The notes under the pieces were generated by a model, which saw only the letters and a program-made list of their open reading frames with translations, was not told the DNA's origin and ran no database searches. The translations under genes were made by a program, and so were the position numbers. A DNA stretch of 64,000 nucleotides from Pseudomonadota bacterium (GTDB lineage: Bacteria > Pseudomonadota > Alphaproteobacteria > Reyranellales > Reyranellaceae), in assembly GCA_018240745.1 (NCBI GenBank), contig JAFEFF010000169.1:62001-126000 (forward strand). The letters are read 5' to 3'. Positions 60,153 through 64,000 of the stretch are shown piece by piece (the stretch's first letter is position 1; each line of letters starts with the position of its first letter).

Positions 60153-61352
60153 ATGGCGTGGAACAACAACAGCGGCGGCCCCTGGGGCGGCGGCGGTAGT
60201 GGTGGCGGAGGCGGCGGCCCCTGGGGCGGCGGCGGAGGCGGGGGCAATCGGGGCGGCGGCGGGCCGTTCGGCTCACGCCGGCCACCCGACATGGAAGACG
60301 TCATCCGCAAGGGCCAGGAGCGGCTGCGCAACCTGATGCCCGGCGGCTTCGGCTCCTTCAAGGGCATCCTGCTGATCGCGCTGGCCGCGATCGTGATCTG
60401 GCTGCTGACCGGGTTCTTCCGCGTCCAGCCCAACCAGGAGGCGATCCAGCTCATCTTCGGCAAGCCTTATGGCGGCCCGGTCGCGTCGGGCCTGCACTAC
60501 AACCTGCCGAGCCCGATCGGCAGCGTCGTGGTGGTCAATGTGCAGGACCAGCGCCGCATGGTGATCGGCTCACGCAGCGCGGCGGACCGCAGCTCCTACC
60601 GCGGCTCGCGCGCGACCTCGACCGAGAACCTGATGCTGACCGGCGACGAGAACATCGTCGACATCGAGTTCGCCGTGCTGTGGCAGATCAAGGATGTCTT
60701 CAAGTACGCGTTCGCCGTGCGCAACGGCGAGGAGACGGTGCGCGCCACCGCCGAGGCGGTGATGCGTGAGGTGATTGGCCAGTCCAACCTGCAGTACGCC
60801 CAGACCGAGGGCCGCACCCGCATCGAGCAGGACACCAAGGACCTGATGCAGCGGGTGCTCGACGAATATGGCCTCGGCGCGCAGATTGCCCAGGTGCAGC
60901 TCCTGCGCGTGGACCCGCCGCAGGAGGTGATCGGCGCCTTCCGCGACGTGCAGGCGGCGCGCGCCGACAAGGAGAAGGCGATCAACGAGGCCAACACCTA
61001 CCGCAACCAGGTGGTGCCGCGGTCCAAGGGCGAGGCCGCGTCCATCATCCAGAAGAGCGAGGCCTACAAGGCGCAGACGGTCAATCGCGCCAAGGGCGAC
61101 GTGCAGCGCTTCACCCAGGTCTACGAGCAGTACACCAAGGCCAAGGACATCACCACCGAGCGCCTCTACCTCGAGACCATCGAGGACGTGCTGCGCAACG
61201 TGAACAAGGTGATGGTCGACAAGAAGGGCGGCCCGGGCGTGATCCCCTACCTGCCGTTGCCCGAGCTGAAGGCGAACCCGAACGGGGTGTCGCTGCCCCG
61301 AACGCCGCCGCCACCCCCGCCGCCGTCGACGTCGACGGGAGGTTCGCGATGA
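60153..61352 (+). CDS. hflK: FtsH protease regulator subunit HflK
   Basis: A 399-residue HflK. A Gly/Asn-rich cytoplasmic N-terminus (WNNNSGGPWGGGGSGGGGGG, about 2-40) precedes one membrane segment near 70-90 (ILLIALAAIVIWLLTGFF) and the SPFH/prohibitin domain (FRVQPNQEAIQLIFGKPY, VAVLWQIKD-like EFAVLWQIKDVFKYAF). A coiled region and Pro-rich tail close it. With HflC it forms the cage around FtsH. Start at 60153 has GAGGTGCGG upstream. A CTTGATT...CACATATA pair lies at 60071-60100 and could be a heat-shock-like promoter. Coupled to hflC by ATGA. Confidence 0.93.
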   Translation: MAWNNNSGGPWGGGGSGGGGGGPWGGGGGGGNRGGGGPFGSRRPPDMEDVIRKGQERLRNLMPGGFGSFKGILLIALAAIVIWLLTGFFRVQPNQEAIQLIFGKPYGGPVASGLHYNLPSPIGSVVVVNVQDQRRMVIGSRSAADRSSYRGSRATSTENLMLTGDENIVDIEFAVLWQIKDVFKYAFAVRNGEETVRATAEAVMREVIGQSNLQYAQTEGRTRIEQDTKDLMQRVLDEYGLGAQIAQVQLLRVDPPQEVIGAFRDVQAARADKEKAINEANTYRNQVVPRSKGEAASIIQKSEAYKAQTVNRAKGDVQRFTQVYEQYTKAKDITTERLYLETIEDVLRNVNKVMVDKKGGPGVIPYLPLPELKANPNGVSLPRTPPPPPPPSTSTGGSR

Positions 61353-62239
61353 GCAACCGTTCCATCGTCGCGCTGGTGGTCGCCGCCATCGTCGTCTTCC
61401 TGCTGACGCAGACGCTCTACACGGTCGACCCGACCAAGCAGGTGCTGGTGCGCCAGTTCGGCGCCATCGTCGGCCAGCCCAAGACCGAGCCCGGTCTCTA
61501 CGTCAAATGGCCCTTGATCCAGGACGTGGTGCGGATCGACCGTCGGCTGCTCGACTACGAGGCCGAGGAGTTCGAGATCATCGCCGGCGACCAGAAGCGC
61601 CTGGTGGTCGACGCCTACGCCCGGTTCAAGATCAACAACGCCCGGCTGTTCGTCGAGCGCGTGCCAGGCGGCGAGGCCTCCCTGCGCGGCCTGCTCGATT
61701 CGCTGATCAACTCCGAGATCCGTGGCGTCCTGTCCTCGGTGCCGCTGCACGCGGTGCTGACCGAGCAGCGCGCCAGCCTGATGGACGACATCACGCGGCG
61801 GGTGAACGGCAAGACCAAGGATCTCGGCGTCGACGTGGTCGACGTCCGCATCAAGCGGGCCGACCTGCCTCAGGCCAACTCGCAATCGGTCTACAACCGC
61901 ATGAAGACCGACCGCGAGCGCGAGGCCGCCCAGCTGCGCGCCGAAGGCGACGAGGAGAAGCAACGCATCACCGCGACCGCCGACCGCGAAGTCGCCGTGA
62001 TCAAGGCCGATGCCGGGCTGAAGGCCCAGACCACCATGGGTGCGGCGGACGGCGAGGCGACCAGGATCTATGCCGAGGCCTTCGACCGGGATAAGGATTT
62101 CTATGGTTTCTGGCGGCGGATGGAGGCCTACCGGCAGGCCTTCGGATCCGGCGGGACCATGATCCTGAGCCCGGATTCGGACTTCTTCCGCTACTTCAAC
62201 GACCCCAATGCCGGTGCCGAGGCGGCCGGCAAGAAGTAG
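61349..62239 (+). CDS. hflC: FtsH protease regulator subunit HflC
   Basis: A 296-residue HflC with an N-terminal membrane anchor (IVALVVAAIVVFLLTQTLYTV), then an SPFH domain (DPTKQVLVRQFGAIVG, KTEPGLYVKWPLIQDVVRID, RRLLDYEAEEFEIIAGDQKR), a coiled-coil region (MKTDREREAAQLRAEGDEEK) and the C-terminal LSPDSDFFRYF. Its ATG overlaps the hflK stop. Together they control FtsH degradation of membrane proteins. Confidence 0.94.
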   Translation: MSNRSIVALVVAAIVVFLLTQTLYTVDPTKQVLVRQFGAIVGQPKTEPGLYVKWPLIQDVVRIDRRLLDYEAEEFEIIAGDQKRLVVDAYARFKINNARLFVERVPGGEASLRGLLDSLINSEIRGVLSSVPLHAVLTEQRASLMDDITRRVNGKTKDLGVDVVDVRIKRADLPQANSQSVYNRMKTDREREAAQLRAEGDEEKQRITATADREVAVIKADAGLKAQTTMGAADGEATRIYAEAFDRDKDFYGFWRRMEAYRQAFGSGGTMILSPDSDFFRYFNDPNAGAEAAGKK

Positions 62240-62252
62240 CCCCTTCGACAGG

Positions 62253-62294
62253 TTCCCGGGACGCTGTGGCACCCCTGCCACGGCGCCCGGGGAA
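62253..62294 (+). terminator. Long hairpin between hflC and degP
   Basis: TTCCCGGGACGCTGTGGCA pairs with TGCCACGGCGCCCGGGGAA around a CCCC loop, with one bulge and one G-U pair. No T-tract follows, so it may weaken rather than stop transcription, or protect the hflKC message. A TATACA at 62324-62329 further right could start a separate degP transcript. Confidence 0.5.
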
Positions 62295-62446
62295 TCTTCG
62301 GAAACGTGCGGAAAACCCTGAAATATACAGCTACATCACGGCCTCTCTATTTGCGCCACATTCCGCCGCCATGTAGACAGGAACTCGAACACGCGGCGCC
62401 GGCCGGACCTCGTTTTGAACGCCTCGAGCGCCGTTGGAGGTCAGTC

Positions 62447-63934
62447 GTGATTCTCTCGGGGTTTTATGGGGTTGTGCGGGCCGTAGCGGTCGCTACGGTG
62501 GTGGCGTTCGGTACGGTAGTGGCGAATCCGGCCCTGGCGCGCGAAGCGCCGCAGAGCTTCGCCGACCTGGTCGACAAACTGCTGCCGACGGTGGTCAACA
62601 TCACCACCACCCAGAACGTGCCGCAGCAGGGGCCGCGGCTGCGCGACATGCCGCAACTGCCGCCGGGCTCGCCGTTCGAGGAACTGTTCAAGGAATTCTT
62701 CGACCACAAGAACGGTGAGCAGCAGAACCGGCGCGGTACCTCGCTCGGCTCGGGCTTCATCGTCGATGGCGACGGCTACATCGTCACCAACAACCACGTG
62801 ATCCAGGGCGCCGAGGACATCACCGTCATCCTGCGCGACGACACCCAGCTCAAGGCCAAGCTGATCGGTTCCGACAGCCGCGTCGACCTCGCCGTGCTGA
62901 AGGTCGATCCCCCGAACAAGAAGCCGCTGCCGGCGGTCAAGTTCGGCGACAGCGACAAGAGCCGGGTCGGCGACTGGGTGATCGCGATCGGCAATCCGTT
63001 CGGCCTCGGCCACTCGGTGACCGCCGGCATCATCTCGGCGCGCGGCCGTGCGCTCAGCGATTCGCTCGACGACTACCTGCAGACCGACGCCGCCATCAAC
63101 AAGGGCAACTCGGGCGGTCCGCTGTTCAACGCCGACGGCGAGGTGATCGGCGTCAACACGGCGATCTACTCGCCGTCCGGCACGAATGCCGGCCTCGCCT
63201 TCTCGATCCCCTCCAACCTGGTGAAGGCGGTGGCCGAGCAGCTCCGCGAGTTCGGCAAGGTGCGGCGCGGCTGGATCGGCGTCAGCTACCAAAGCGTGAC
63301 CGACGACATCGCCGACTCCTTCAGCCTCGACAAGGCGCGCGGCGTGCTGGTCGCCAACGTCACCGCCGACGGGCCGGCGGCCAAGGCCGGCATCAAGCGC
63401 AACGACATCATCCTGACCTTCGCCGGCCAGGAAGTGCCGGACCTGCGCCGCTTCCCGCGCATCGTCGCCAATACCCGCGTCGGCAGCACCGTCGACGTCG
63501 TGGTGTGGCGCGGCGGCAAGGAGGCGACTTTGAAGCTCCGGGTCGGCGAGCAGCAGGAGCCGGAGAAGCAGAACGCCTCGGCCCAGGGTTCGTCGAAGAA
63601 GCCGGCGCCGGAGCCCGACAAGGCGATCACCTCGACCATCGAGCAGCTCGGCCTGACGCTGCAGAAGGTCAACGACCAGCTGCGCGAGAAGTACGGCCTC
63701 TCCGACAACGTCAAGGGCGTGGTCGTCACCAAGGTCGTGCCCAACAGCCCGGCGGCCGACAAGCAGCTGCAGGCCGGCGACGTCATCCTCGAGGTCGACC
63801 AGAAGCCGGTGACCACGCCGCAGGAGGTCACCGAGATCGTCGCCAAGCTGCAGGCGCAGAAGAAGCGCTCGGTCCTGCTGTTCGTCGAGCGCCAGGGCGA
63901 CCCGCGCTTCGCCGCGCTGCGGCTGACGAAATAG
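62447..63934 (+). CDS. degP: DegP/DegQ-type periplasmic serine protease (Do family)
   Basis: A 495-residue HtrA-family protease-chaperone with a signal peptide (GVVRAVAVATVVAFGTVVAN, cleavage near ALA-REAPQ). The catalytic triad is His117 (TNNHVIQ), Asp147 (DSRVDLAVL) and Ser222 (NKGNSGGPLF). Two PDZ domains lie at about 295-380 and 410-490. The LA loop is long and Gln/Pro-rich (QGPRLRDMPQLPPGSPF). Start GTG at 62447 is chosen because GGAGG sits six bases upstream; a longer open frame from 62306 lacks a ribosome site. Completes the hflK-hflC-degP quality-control operon. Confidence 0.95.
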   Translation: MILSGFYGVVRAVAVATVVAFGTVVANPALAREAPQSFADLVDKLLPTVVNITTTQNVPQQGPRLRDMPQLPPGSPFEELFKEFFDHKNGEQQNRRGTSLGSGFIVDGDGYIVTNNHVIQGAEDITVILRDDTQLKAKLIGSDSRVDLAVLKVDPPNKKPLPAVKFGDSDKSRVGDWVIAIGNPFGLGHSVTAGIISARGRALSDSLDDYLQTDAAINKGNSGGPLFNADGEVIGVNTAIYSPSGTNAGLAFSIPSNLVKAVAEQLREFGKVRRGWIGVSYQSVTDDIADSFSLDKARGVLVANVTADGPAAKAGIKRNDIILTFAGQEVPDLRRFPRIVANTRVGSTVDVVVWRGGKEATLKLRVGEQQEPEKQNASAQGSSKKPAPEPDKAITSTIEQLGLTLQKVNDQLREKYGLSDNVKGVVVTKVVPNSPAADKQLQAGDVILEVDQKPVTTPQEVTEIVAKLQAQKKRSVLLFVERQGDPRFAALRLTK

Positions 63935-64000
63935 GTGTCCATCGATTAGCCGGAATTGCGGAAATTCGATTTTCCACATTTACGGCTGATGGATTGAGGT

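Noticed and set aside
60158..60275. Low-complexity glycine codons at the start of hflK as a repeat or frameshift.
   Set aside because: Gly-rich N-termini are normal in HflK, the frame is continuous and the start has a ribosome site.

Overview
The window is dense, high-GC bacterial chromosome with no phage, plasmid or transposase genes. It points to an alphaproteobacterium: a circularly permuted two-piece tmRNA gene lies beside an alpha-type sspB, thymidylate synthesis uses ThyX, and small DUF4169, DUF3297 and ribbon-helix-helix proteins typical of that class are present. The gene mix (tricarboxylate-binding 'Bug' protein, CaiB-type CoA transferases, N,N-dimethylformamidase-like protein, DUF1254 protein) would suit a soil or freshwater group such as Reyranella. 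That genus is an inference, not a demonstration.

Layout. 0-11 kb is a metal and oxidative-stress neighbourhood: the start of a ChrC-like superoxide dismutase gene diverges from chrB-chrA across a spacer with four GATACG repeats. Next come an OmpR-type two-component system, an MFS exporter with a PepSY-like small protein, a secreted set (DUF1259 protein, probable outer-membrane protein, Tat-exported ChrC-like SOD, beta-propeller protein), DUF3297 and the Co/Ni exporter DmeF. 11-19 kb holds pterin dehydratase and a peptide-type ABC importer whose four membrane and ATPase genes are translationally coupled to a FAD monooxygenase, with the binding protein convergent to them. 19-33 kb has a small zincin, a DUF1254 protein, a Mug-like glycosylase, an acyl-CoA dehydrogenase/CoA transferase/CoA transferase/amidohydrolase operon, a CobW-type GTPase, an SDR, a beta-hydroxyacid dehydrogenase, an AidB-like acyl-CoA dehydrogenase, a sirtuin and a small tyrosine phosphatase. 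33-38 kb pairs a dimethylformamidase large-subunit homologue with a Bug binding protein and a phosphotriesterase-family hydrolase. 38-50 kb contains thpR, the tesA/ybbA/ybbP cluster, a BI-1 protein, nhaA, an HxlR regulator, a large AsmA protein and a nitroreductase. 50-64 kb is core: typA, class I fumarase, sspB, ssrA, thyX, mrp and the hflK-hflC-degP protein-quality-control operon.

How parts work together. Many neighbours overlap by ATGA, so several operons are translationally coupled. The ssrA-sspB pair joins ribosome rescue to ClpXP delivery, and hflKC-degP adds membrane and periplasmic quality control. The TCS at 2.4-4.5 kb probably controls itself and the PepSY/MFS operon, because period-11 TTAA-type direct repeats stand upstream of both.

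The most novel signal is not a gene. It is a family of modular palindromes (19.3, 26.6, 30.0, 40.6 and 52.7 kb, with a second type at 13.8 and 37.4 kb) whose arms are themselves hairpins. They often fill convergent gaps from stop codon to stop codon. One copy looks like one palindrome inserted in the centre of another with a CATG duplication, and another copy supplies the start codon and first residues of a permease.
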